Positions 1 to 6,130 of a DNA stretch of 10,574 nt are shown piece after piece (positions within the stretch are counted from its first letter, which is position 1; each line of letters starts with the position of its first letter). Location: contig JAQWCZ010000049.1 of the NCBI GenBank assembly GCA_028705705.1, positions 1 to 10,574 on the forward strand, read 5' to 3'. This DNA comes from Paludibacter sp. GTDB taxonomy: Bacteria; Bacteroidota; Bacteroidia; Bacteroidales; Paludibacteraceae. The translations under genes and the position numbers were made by a program. The notes under the pieces are model-generated. The model was not told the origin of the DNA. It saw only the letters and a program-made list of their open reading frames with translations, and did not search any database.

Positions 1-1884
1 CCAGCAAGAAGCAAATGCAAAATCCTCATCATTTCTGAGCGCTTCACCTTCTTCTGTCTGATATTCTTCCCGGAAGTGTCCTCCACAGGATTCTTCCCGC
101 AACAAAGCATCTCTGGCCATGAGTTCACCGATTTCAATGAAGTCAGCTACACGCAATGCTTTTTCCAATTCATTGTTCATATCTTCAGCTTTCCCGGGAA
201 CAAACACATTGCTCCAGAATTCTTTGCGGATTTTCTGGATTCTTTCCAGCGCATGCTCAAGGCCTTCCTTGTTACGGCCCATGCCGACAAAATCCCACAT
301 GACTAATCCCAATTCCCGGTGAATAGAGTCAACCGAACGTTTTCCCTGCACAGCCATGATGCGTTTGATTTTTTCGCTGATCTGTTTTTCAGCTTCGTCA
401 AACTCAGGTAAATCTGTGCTGAAACGTGGAATTCGGATTTGATCCGCCAGGTAATTTTGAATGGTATATGGCAAGATGAAATATCCATCTGCCAATCCTT
501 GCATCAAAGCAGATGCTCCCAGTCGGTTTGCACCGTGGTCTGAGAAGTTAGCTTCCCCAATACAGAATAATCCTTTTACTGTCGTCATCAATTCGTAATC
601 TACCCAAATTCCACCCATGGTGTAATGAATAGCCGGATATATCATCATGGGTGTTTTATATGGATTGTCATCTACAATTTTCTCGTACATTTGGAACAAG
701 TTTCCATAACGTGCACGAACTACATCTTCACCAAGTCTTTTGATTGAATCTTCAAAATCAAGATACACAGCTAAACCAGTATTACCTACGCCATAACCGG
801 CATCACATCTTTCTTTTGAAGCGCGGGAAGCTACGTCACGGGGCACTAAATTCCCAAAAGCCGGATATCTTCTTTCCAGAAAATAATCCCTGTCTTCTTC
901 TTTTAAATCAGTAGGTTTGAGTTTCCCCTGACGAATAGCTTCTGCATCTTCTTGTTTCTTTGGAACCCAGATACGACCGTCGTTACGGAGCGATTCAGAC
1001 ATCAGGGTCAGTTTTGACTGGAACTCACCGTGTACCGGAATACAGGTTGGATGAATTTGAGCAAAAGCCGGATTGGCGAAGAAAGCGCCTTTTTTGTACA
1101 TCTGAATGGCTGCTGAACCATTACAACTCATCGCGTTGGTTGACAAGAAAAATGTGTTTCCGTAACCACCGGACCCTACCACAACAGCATGAGCAGAAAA
1201 CCGTTTAACTTTACCGGTTACGAGGTTGCGGGCAATGATACCTCTGGCGCGACCATCAATAATTACTACATCGAGCATTTCGTGACGGGCATATAATTTT
1301 ACCGTTCCTTTGCCGATTTGTCTGCTTAATGCTGAATAAGCTCCCAGAAGCAATTGCTGACCGGTTTGTCCACGGGCGTAAAATGTACGTGAAACCTGAG
1401 CACCACCAAATGAACGGTTATCGAGCAAACCTCCGTATTCGCGTGCAAAAGGAACACCTTGTGCGACACACTGGTCGATGATGTTGTTAGATACTTCTGC
1501 AAGTCTGTAAACGTTGGCTTCACGTGCACGGTAATCTCCACCTTTTAAAGTGTCATAGAATAAACGGTAAACTGAGTCACCATCATTCTGGTAGTTTTTT
1601 GCTGCATTGATACCCCCCTGAGCCGCAATGGAGTGAGCACGGCGGGGTGAATCCTGGATGCAAAAGTTCAATACATTGAATCCAAGTTCAGCTAAAGAAG
1701 CAGCGGCAGAAGCACCCGCAAGACCGGTTCCCACTACGATGATGTCTAACCTGCGCTTGTTTGCGGGGTTGACTAATTTCTGATTTGCTTTATAATTAGT
1801 CCATTTCTCTGCTAATGGTCCTTCCGGAATTTTAGCCTCTATGATTGGAGCTTCTGATTGAGAAGTTACATGTTTCTTGGTCAT
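1..1884 (-). CDS. sdhA: Succinate dehydrogenase / fumarate reductase flavoprotein subunit (partial, C-terminus off the left edge)
   Basis: Catalytic FAD subunit of respiratory complex II, interconverting succinate and fumarate on the cytoplasmic face of the membrane with electrons exchanged with the quinone pool. The frame is open from the ATG at 1884 to the window edge, giving 628 residues; the family in this phylum is somewhat longer, so only a short tail is missing. Visible motifs: N-terminal dinucleotide-binding glycine motif [10 protein letters not shown] at about residues 50-60; [11 protein letters not shown] with His84 at the position of the histidine that binds FAD covalently; QIHPT with His278 and PRDVASR with Arg354, matching the substrate-binding His and proton-shuttling Arg of the family; and a C-terminal FAD segment with [14 protein letters not shown]. 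Six bases separate it from the upstream cytochrome b gene, so the two are surely cotranscribed; the iron-sulfur subunit gene probably follows beyond the window. Sequence alone does not settle whether it works mainly as fumarate reductase or succinate dehydrogenase. Confidence 0.95.
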   Translation of the reverse strand, partial: MTKKHVTSQSEAPIIEAKIPEGPLAEKWTNYKANQKLVNPANKRRLDIIVVGTGLAGASAAASLAELGFNVLNFCIQDSPRRAHSIAAQGGINAAKNYQNDGDSVYRLFYDTLKGGDYRAREANVYRLAEVSNNIIDQCVAQGVPFAREYGGLLDNRSFGGAQVSRTFYARGQTGQQLLLGAYSALSRQIGKGTVKLYARHEMLDVVIIDGRARGIIARNLVTGKVKRFSAHAVVVGSGGYGNTFFLSTNAMSCNGSAAIQMYKKGAFFANPAFAQIHPTCIPVHGEFQSKLTLMSESLRNDGRIWVPKKQEDAEAIRQGKLKPTDLKEEDRDYFLERRYPAFGNLVPRDVASRASKERCDAGYGVGNTGLAVYLDFEDSIKRLGEDVVRARYGNLFQMYEKIVDDNPYKTPMMIYPAIHYTMGGIWVDYELMTTVKGLFCIGEANFSDHGANRLGASALMQGLADGYFILPYTIQNYLADQIRIPRFSTDLPEFDEAEKQISEKIKRIMAVQGKRSVDSIHRELGLVMWDFVGMGRNKEGLEHALERIQKIRKEFWSNVFVPGKAEDMNNELEKALRVADFIEIGELMARDALLREESCGGHFREEYQTEEGEALRNDEDFAFASCW

Positions 1885-1890
1885 AATATA

Positions 1891-2622
1891 TTATAAATTT
1901 AGAAATGGATGATAAGTTGAATTCGGGGAAAACAAGGGTCCGGCTTCAAGTAATCCGCAAACCGGAATAGAAATAAATAATAAAATAATAATGGTTGCTA
2001 TTACGTTCGAAATTGATTTGATCCTGGGTAACCATTTTTTGTTGCTTAAACCGAGTGTTTGTAATGAACTCCAAACGCCATGAGTCAGGTGGTACCAAAG
2101 GGCAACGAGCCAAACAATGTATAGAATAGAGTAAAGAGGCTGACTGAAATAATACTGTACCCAATGAGCTCCCTTGGCTGCAAATCTTACCGCTTCTTCA
2201 TTTGACTGATCTCCCATTTTGTGCATCAGTTCAATTAATTGCATTTTACTCCAGAACTGGAATAAATGCAAGGTAAGAAAACCCAGAATCACTACACCCA
2301 GAATCAGCATGTTCTGCGATGCCCAGCTAACTCCCTTTTGTTTGGATGTTACAGCATAACGATCATTTCCGCGTGCCCTCATGTTTTGTAATGACAGATA
2401 AAAAGCATAGAGGATGTGGATTACGAAACCTGCTGCTAATCCCATTGTTGCAACCAAAGCATACCAGTTAGCTCCCAAAAAAGCACAGATTGCATCATAA
2501 GCATAAGGATTAATGATAGCTACAAAGTTCATTATGCTGTGAAACAGCAGAAATAACACGAGCATAACTCCCGTGATACTCATGATTAGTTTTCTCCCAA
2601 TGGAGGAATCAATTAGCCACAT
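1891..2622 (-). CDS. sdhC: Succinate dehydrogenase / fumarate reductase cytochrome b subunit
   Basis: Membrane anchor of complex II, carrying haem b and the quinone site and holding the flavoprotein and iron-sulfur subunits to the inner membrane. The 243-residue protein begins MWLIDSSIGRKLIMS, the typical start of the single-polypeptide, five-helix type found in Bacteroidetes and epsilonproteobacteria. Hydrophobic helices lie at about residues 12-37, 53-78, 104-122, 162-180 and 205-225. Candidate haem-ligand histidines sit inside helices at His28, His69, His119 and His178 (His181 is close by), matching the four-histidine, two-haem pattern known from Wolinella fumarate reductase; the assignment is by position only. 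It is the first gene of the operon, 6 bp ahead of sdhA, and has a strong upstream promoter (2710-2741). No Shine-Dalgarno sequence precedes the ATG, only an A-rich leader, as is usual in this phylum. A shorter ORF inside it in another frame is a shadow. Confidence 0.95.
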   Translation of the reverse strand: MWLIDSSIGRKLIMSITGVMLVLFLLFHSIMNFVAIINPYAYDAICAFLGANWYALVATMGLAAGFVIHILYAFYLSLQNMRARGNDRYAVTSKQKGVSWASQNMLILGVVILGFLTLHLFQFWSKMQLIELMHKMGDQSNEEAVRFAAKGAHWVQYYFSQPLYSILYIVWLVALWYHLTHGVWSSLQTLGLSNKKWLPRIKSISNVIATIIILLFISIPVCGLLEAGPLFSPNSTYHPFLNL

Positions 2623-2709
2623 AGATTTTTGTTTTAGTTTTGTTTTATTAATGTAAATTACAGAATTACAGATGTTTGAATTTTAATGGGTGATATTTTT
2701 TTCTGGACG

Positions 2710-2741
2710 CAAAATTAGTTATTTCCTTTCAATATAACAAA
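2710..2741 (-). promoter_or_regulatory. Bacteroidetes-type promoter of the sdhC-sdhA operon
   Basis: Read on the minus strand, TTTG (2741-2738), a 20-bp spacer and TAATTTTG (2717-2710) match the Bacteroidetes primary sigma-factor consensus (-33 TTTG, -7 TAnnTTTG, spacer 19-21 bp) at every defined position. Transcription would start near 2703, leaving an A/T-rich untranslated leader of about 80 nt before the sdhC ATG. The 187-bp gap between miaB and sdhC holds no other clear element. Confidence 0.75.
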
Positions 2742-2809
2742 GTATTGCGGAAAAATTTCTCTATTTATAATCATTCATATTAATAAATTAAATGAATTAC
2801 TTAATGGAA

Positions 2810-4180
2810 TTATTCTAAAACTTCTCCTATTAATGTTGCAGAAGATGCAGATAAAATTTTAACTTGAATGAACTCACCAATCCGTCTCTTTTCTCTTGGA
2901 AAAATAACAACCTTGTTTTGTGATGTTCTGCCGAACAGTTGTTCATTTGACCTTTTAGAAAATCCTTCAACAAGCACTTCATAGATCTTGCCCACATCTT
3001 CCTGGTTGCTCTTGTTTGAAATTTCATTTTGCAATGCGATAATTTCGTTTAATCTCCTTATTTTAACATCTTCCGGGACGTTGTCTTGCATACGTTTGGA
3101 GGCAATTGTTCCCGGTCTTTCTGAGTATTTAAACATAAAAGCCTGATCGAATTTCACCCTGCGCATCAAATCGAGTGTGTCCTGATGATCTTCCTCAGTT
3201 TCATCGCAAAAACCGCAAAATATATCGGTTCCGATGGCACAGTCGGGAATAATCCTGCGGATGGTGTCAATTCGGTCGAAATACCATTCACGCGTGTATT
3301 TACGATTCATCAGTTTCAGAATCTTATTACTTCCAGATTGAACAGGAAGATGAATAAACCGGCAAATATTAGGATAGCGGGCTATCATCTCAATAGTTTC
3401 GTCGTTCATATCTTTGGGATGTGGACTGGTAAAGCGGATGCGCATGTCGGGAACAGCTTCTGCCACAATTTGTAATAACTCAGGGAATAAAACCGTTTTA
3501 CCGTCTTTCTCATATTTATACGAGTTGACGGTTTGACCGAGCAGTGTTACTTCTTTGTAATTTTTTGCACGCAAATCCCTGATTTCATTGAGTATACTGT
3601 TAACATCACGGCTTCGTTCTCTTCCCCTTGTATAAGGAACCACGCAATACGTACAAAATTTGTCACATCCCCGCATGATGGATACGAATCCTGAAATGGA
3701 AACCCCGATTCTTGTAGGCATTACATCACGGTAAGTCTCAGTTTTCGAAAGTTCTACATTGATTGCTTTTTCGCCGTTTTCTACTGAATTAATCAAATTG
3801 GGGATGTCGAGATATGCATCAGGACCGACAACCAAATCGACTCCATGTTCTGTTATCAGGTTTTCTTTGACCCTTTCTGCCATACAGCCGATTACGCCAA
3901 TCACCATTTTTTTCTTCTTTCTTTTGAGAGAATGATAATACTTTAAACGCTGATAAATCTTTTGTTCTGCATTATCTCTTACTGAACAGGTGTTGACAAA
4001 AATCGCATCAGCATCGGTAATTTTATTAGTCAGTTCAAAACCATCCATTTCCATGATGGATGCAACAACTTCACTGTCAGCAACATTCATCTGGCACCCA
4101 TAGGTTTCAATAAAAAGCTTTTTGTCGTTCATGGCGGATTTAGAGTCCGCTGAAACAACATTTGTTTCTTCTTTCTTCAT
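2810..4180 (-). CDS. miaB: tRNA-2-methylthio-N6-dimethylallyladenosine synthase MiaB
   Basis: Radical-SAM methylthiotransferase that converts i6A37 to ms2i6A37 in tRNAs reading codons starting with U. The 456-residue protein shows all three domains. The N-terminal UPF0004 domain has cluster cysteines Cys29 (in ETYGCQMN), Cys65 (NTCSVRD) and Cys99 (VIGCMAER). The radical-SAM core has CxxxCxxC at Cys172, Cys176 and Cys179 in the context MRGCDKFCTYCVVPYTRGRERSR (split here: MRGCDKFCTYC, then VVPYTRGRERSR). A C-terminal TRAM RNA-binding domain covers about residues 390-456. YGCQMNVADSE and the TRGRERSR stretch favour MiaB over RimO or MtaB. A lysine run at residues 86-91 lies in the UPF0004 domain. 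The ATG at 4180 is used; Met17 is an alternative, since the first 16 residues are polar and look unconserved. It has its own promoter and probably forms a separate transcription unit from sdhCA. Confidence 0.96.
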   Translation of the reverse strand: MKKEETNVVSADSKSAMNDKKLFIETYGCQMNVADSEVVASIMEMDGFELTNKITDADAIFVNTCSVRDNAEQKIYQRLKYYHSLKRKKKKMVIGVIGCMAERVKENLITEHGVDLVVGPDAYLDIPNLINSVENGEKAINVELSKTETYRDVMPTRIGVSISGFVSIMRGCDKFCTYCVVPYTRGRERSRDVNSILNEIRDLRAKNYKEVTLLGQTVNSYKYEKDGKTVLFPELLQIVAEAVPDMRIRFTSPHPKDMNDETIEMIARYPNICRFIHLPVQSGSNKILKLMNRKYTREWYFDRIDTIRRIIPDCAIGTDIFCGFCDETEEDHQDTLDLMRRVKFDQAFMFKYSERPGTIASKRMQDNVPEDVKIRRLNEIIALQNEISNKSNQEDVGKIYEVLVEGFSKRSNEQLFGRTSQNKVVIFPREKRRIGEFIQVKILSASSATLIGEVLE

Positions 4181-4208
4181 GATTTATGTTTATTTCTTAA
4201 TATAATTA

Positions 4209-4240
4209 CAAAGGTAGTGGATATTGATTAAATATGGAAA
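4209..4240 (-). promoter_or_regulatory. Probable miaB promoter
   Basis: On the minus strand TTTC (4240-4237), a 20-bp spacer and TACCTTTG (4216-4209) fit the Bacteroidetes consensus with one mismatch in the -33 box. The expected start near 4202 gives a leader of about 20 nt before the miaB ATG at 4180. Confidence 0.6.
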
Positions 4241-4336
4241 TATTACAAAAATCTCTGCTATGTGACGCCTGTAGTAGGTTATACAATATGAATATCTGTT
4301 AAGTCTTAATTTTAAAGACCTGGAAACCAGGATAAG

Positions 4337-4391
4337 GCAAAATGTAAAATGTTGCTAAAAGTTAAATGTTTACCTTTTGCGTATTTTTTTT
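4337..4391 (+). terminator. Weak terminator-like hairpin
   Basis: Arms 4337-4348 (GCAAAATGTAAA) and 4369-4380 (TTTACCTTTTGC) pair over 12 positions with a single T/C mismatch around a 20-nt loop. Three bases later comes a run of eight T (4384-4391). The stem is AT-rich and the loop large, so termination would be weak. No plus-strand gene lies upstream that would need it; only a poor promoter-like TAATTTTA (4307-4314) does. Confidence 0.3.
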
Positions 4392-4400
4392 GTCGAATTG

Positions 4401-4432
4401 TTTGGTAGATTGAACAATGCGATATATCTTTG
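4401..4432 (+). promoter_or_regulatory. Perfect Bacteroidetes-type promoter (P1)
   Basis: TTTG (4401-4404), a 20-bp spacer and TATCTTTG (4425-4432) match all consensus positions of the Bacteroidetes housekeeping promoter. Transcription should start near 4439. It sits 150 bp before the next ORF, and a terminator lies between them. Confidence 0.75.
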
Positions 4433-4438
4433 TATTGT

Positions 4439-4519
4439 AAACAAACAGATAAATTTTTCATAGTTAAGGTTTAGGTTAAAATGTGCAATGGGTGGCTGTG
4501 AAGTTACCCATTGTTTTTT
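4439..4519 (+). ncRNA. Candidate small RNA or attenuated leader of about 80 nt
   Basis: The stretch runs from the predicted start of promoter P1 to an intrinsic terminator. It contains no ORF of useful size. Its body has an A/T-rich segment with a short repeated GGTT (AAGGTTTAGGTTAAAA at 4466-4481) followed by the terminator stem. It could be a free-standing small RNA or the attenuated 5' leader of the 4583 gene. I do not recognise an RNA family. The 5' end is inferred only from promoter spacing. Confidence 0.45.
4486..4519 (+). terminator. Intrinsic terminator hairpin downstream of P1
   Basis: CAATGGGTGGC (4486-4496) pairs with GTTACCCATTG (4503-4513) over 11 positions, two of them G-T wobbles, around the 6-nt loop TGTGAA. 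Six T residues follow at once (4514-4519). This is a textbook Rho-independent terminator on the plus strand. It ends upstream of the second promoter and the 4583 gene. Confidence 0.75.
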
Positions 4520-4530
4520 GTATCCGGTTG

Positions 4531-4561
4531 TTTCATAAATGAAAAGCTTTGCTTATATTTG
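4531..4561 (+). promoter_or_regulatory. Second promoter (P2) for the small membrane-protein gene
   Basis: TTTC (4531-4534), a 19-bp spacer and TATATTTG (4554-4561) fit the Bacteroidetes consensus with one mismatch in the -33 box. The start would be near 4568, giving a leader of only about 15 nt before the ATG at 4583. This promoter would make the gene independent of the terminator just upstream. Confidence 0.6.
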
Positions 4562-4582
4562 TCGAAATAATAAAAAATTATT

Positions 4583-4993
4583 ATGGACAGTTTTGGTGAC
4601 TACATATATCTGATTATTATTCTAATTGCCGGTATCAGTAGTATACTTGGTAAACGGAAGAAAATGAGAAAAACGGAAACGGAGCATACAGAGATTCCGG
4701 AACTGCCCGATTTGGACGATGTTATACCGGAATTTACTGATTACAAAAAACCTGAAAATCCTATATATCACGAGGTTAAAATTAAAGAGACCAAAATTGA
4801 GATACCTACTTATGATACAGTAGAAGATGTGTCTATGATGAAGGCAAAAAGACAGGTGAAACTGGTAAAATCTTTTAAAGAACTGCAACCTGAAGAACCT
4901 GAATCTTCTATATTGTCTGAAATTGAGTTGGATAACATGGATGAAGTAAAAAAGGCCGTCATTTATTCAACAATTTTTAATAGAAAGTATTGA
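4583..4993 (+). CDS. Small N-terminally membrane-anchored acidic protein of unknown function
   Basis: I do not recognise a domain. The 136-residue protein has one hydrophobic segment at about residues 7-23 (DYIYLIIILIAGISSILG) followed by the positive stretch KRKKMRK. By the positive-inside rule this suggests a single-pass anchor with the rest in the cytoplasm. Residues 32-70 are rich in Glu, Asp and Pro (for example PELPDLDDVIPEF) and probably disordered, and the mid-part is mixed-charge. The C-terminal end DEVKKAVIYSTIFNRKY looks helical and more ordered, and is the likeliest conserved interaction motif; I have the impression that similar tails end other small Bacteroidales proteins, but cannot verify this here. 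The ATG at 4583 directly follows promoter P2. greA begins 158 bp downstream behind its own promoter, so cotranscription is possible but not required. Codon use resembles the neighbours. Confidence 0.75.
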   Translation: MDSFGDYIYLIIILIAGISSILGKRKKMRKTETEHTEIPELPDLDDVIPEFTDYKKPENPIYHEVKIKETKIEIPTYDTVEDVSMMKAKRQVKLVKSFKELQPEEPESSILSEIELDNMDEVKKAVIYSTIFNRKY

Positions 4994-5021
4994 TAAATAT
5001 TGCTTTAAAACATATAAAAGA

Positions 5022-5053
5022 TTTTTTATTTCGGAAAAGTTAGACTATATTTG
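5022..5053 (+). promoter_or_regulatory. greA promoter
   Basis: TTTT (5022-5025), a 20-bp spacer and TATATTTG (5046-5053) match the Bacteroidetes consensus except for the last base of the -33 box. The predicted start near 5060 leaves a leader of about 90 nt that contains a terminator-like hairpin and a strong ribosome binding site. Confidence 0.6.
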
Positions 5054-5076
5054 CATAAAATAAACAGGGTAAATTT

Positions 5077-5111
5077 AAGAGTTCCGGCAGATGTAGTCGG
5101 AATTCTTTTTT
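5077..5111 (+). terminator. Terminator-like hairpin in the greA leader (possible attenuator)
   Basis: Arms 5077-5088 (AAGAGTTCCGGC) and 5096-5107 (GTCGGAATTCTT) form a 12-bp stem with two G-T wobbles and a 7-nt loop, AGATGTA. T residues run on to 5111. It could simply terminate the upstream 4583 transcript, but it lies downstream of the predicted greA promoter, so every greA transcript from that promoter must also pass through it. Confidence 0.65.
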
Positions 5112-5137
5112 GTTTGAATTAATTATAAACGTTTTTT

Positions 5138-5144
5138 AAGGAGG
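5138..5144 (+). promoter_or_regulatory. Strong Shine-Dalgarno sequence of greA
   Basis: AAGGAGG lies 7 bases before the greA ATG at 5152 and fixes that start. It stands out because the other genes here, as usual for Bacteroidetes, have A-rich upstream regions without a clear Shine-Dalgarno sequence. Confidence 0.8.
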
Positions 5145-5151
5145 ATTTATC

Positions 5152-5622
5152 ATGGCAGTGACTTACATGACAGAAGATGGGTACAAGAAGTTAAAAGAGG
5201 AATTGAACGACCTTGAACGTGTTCAGCGGCCAGCTATTTCCAAACAAATTGCTGAAGCCCGGGATAAAGGTGATTTGTCGGAAAATGCTGAGTATGACGC
5301 TGCAAAAGAGGCTCAGGGATTACTCGAAATGAAGATCGCTCAGTTGAAAGAAACCTTGGCTTCTGCTCGTATGATAGATGAATCAAAAATTAAAACCCAT
5401 GAGGTGCAAATTCTTAACAGAGTTAAGATTAAGAATATTAAAACCGGTCAGGTGATGTCGTATATGATTGTTTCTGAAAGTGAAGCCAACCTGAAAGAGG
5501 GTAAACTTTCGGTTACTACACCTATTGCCAGAGGATTGCTGGGTAAAAAAGTAGGTGAAAAAGCTAACGTACAGGTTCCTTCCGGTCTTATGGAGTTTGA
5601 AATAGTGGAAATTTCATTGTAA
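5152..5622 (+). CDS. greA: Transcription elongation factor GreA
   Basis: GreA enters the RNA polymerase secondary channel and stimulates cleavage of backtracked transcripts, rescuing paused complexes. The 156-residue protein has the normal family length. The N-terminal antiparallel coiled coil spans about residues 1-76. Its tip, RDKGDLSENAEYDAAKE, carries Asp41 and Glu44 at the same positions as the acidic residues that coordinate the catalytic magnesium in E. coli GreA. The C-terminal FKBP-like domain (about 80-156) contains SVTTPIARGLLGKKVGE, the typical GreA ending. The start is fixed by the AAGGAGG site 7 bases upstream. A HIT-family gene follows after 15 bp with no terminator between, so the two probably share a transcript. 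The leader hairpin (5077-5111) suggests control by transcription termination. Confidence 0.97.
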   Translation: MAVTYMTEDGYKKLKEELNDLERVQRPAISKQIAEARDKGDLSENAEYDAAKEAQGLLEMKIAQLKETLASARMIDESKIKTHEVQILNRVKIKNIKTGQVMSYMIVSESEANLKEGKLSVTTPIARGLLGKKVGEKANVQVPSGLMEFEIVEISL

Positions 5623-5637
5623 AAAGATATTTGCATT

Positions 5638-6033
5638 ATGACAATTTTCAGCAGAATAATACAGGGTGAAATTCCCTGTTATAAAATTGCAGAGGACGAG
5701 AATTTCTTTGCGTTTCTGGATATCAGTCCGATGACAAAAGGACATACATTGGTCATCCCTAAAATTGAAGAAGATTATATTTTTAATCTGGATGATAAAT
5801 TGGTTGGAGACATGATGATTTTTGCTAAAAAAGTTGCAAGAGCCATTCAACAAGCTGTTCCATGTGTGAGAATCGGTGTTGCTGTACTTGGTATGGAAGT
5901 GCCGCATGCGCACATTCACTTGGTGCCGATCAAAAAAGAATCAGATTTGAATTTTAAAAATCCTAAATTAAAGTTGGATCCGGAAGAAATGATTTTGATT
6001 GCACAAAATATAAGGAAACATATCATTATGTAA
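5638..6033 (+). CDS. HIT (histidine triad) family nucleotide hydrolase/transferase
   Basis: A small cytoplasmic HIT protein of 131 residues. The family binds purine nucleotides and cleaves phosphoramidates, dinucleoside polyphosphates or related substrates through a nucleotidyl-histidine intermediate. The N-terminal part (IFSRIIQGEIPCYKIAEDE, about residues 3-21) and the DISPMTKGHTLVIPK segment (28-42) are typical of the HINT-like bacterial branch. The triad is HAHIHLVPI with His90, His92 and His94; the middle one is the expected nucleophile. The usual glycine-rich stretch before the triad appears as IGVAVLGMEVPHAH. The C-terminal third (about 100-131) is a charged helix. It lies 15 bp behind greA and ends just before a strong terminator. 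The physiological substrate cannot be read from the sequence. Confidence 0.93.
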   Translation: MTIFSRIIQGEIPCYKIAEDENFFAFLDISPMTKGHTLVIPKIEEDYIFNLDDKLVGDMMIFAKKVARAIQQAVPCVRIGVAVLGMEVPHAHIHLVPIKKESDLNFKNPKLKLDPEEMILIAQNIRKHIIM

Positions 6034-6085
6034 ATCAATCTGAAAGGTTTTATTTAGAACCAAAGATTTCATATATTACTTAATG

Positions 6086-6127
6086 AAAAAATGTTTAGGT
6101 ACAAGAAGATGCCTAAACATTTTTTTT
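6086..6127. terminator. Bidirectional terminator between the HIT gene and glgB
   Basis: An A-run and ATGTTTAGG (6086-6099) pair with CCTAAACAT and a T-run (6112-6125), giving a stem of up to 14 bp with a 12-nt loop. T-tracts follow on the plus strand (to 6127) and, because of the A-run, on the minus strand as well. It should end both the greA-HIT transcript and, three bases past the stop codon, the convergent glgB transcript. Confidence 0.85.
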
Positions 6128-6130
6128 GGA

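Larger units (their letters stand above)
4181..4582. other. 402-bp intergenic region rich in regulatory signals
   Basis: This gap separates divergent miaB and the small membrane-protein gene. Its left end holds the miaB promoter. The middle (4303-4391) carries small palindromes, including CCTGG-AAA-CCAGG at 4319-4331 and a longer imperfect hairpin followed by a T-run. The right part has a perfect plus-strand promoter, a short transcribed stretch ending in an intrinsic terminator, and a second promoter next to the downstream gene. I see no convincing coding frame. Confidence 0.7.

Noticed and set aside
76..322. Two overlapping plus-strand frames near the left edge
   Set aside because: Antisense to the uninterrupted sdhA frame, whose motifs continue through this stretch to the window edge.
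2770..2809. AT-rich inverted repeat (ATTCAT ... ATGAAT) after the miaB stop
   Set aside because: Only a 6-bp AT-only stem without a T-tract on the minus strand; too weak to call a terminator.
3185..3475. 96-codon plus-strand frame inside miaB
   Set aside because: Antisense to conserved radical-SAM coding sequence, with no recognisable product or promoter.
5614..5919. 101-codon minus-strand frame over the HIT gene
   Set aside because: Antisense to a conserved HIT protein with an intact triad; no supporting signals.
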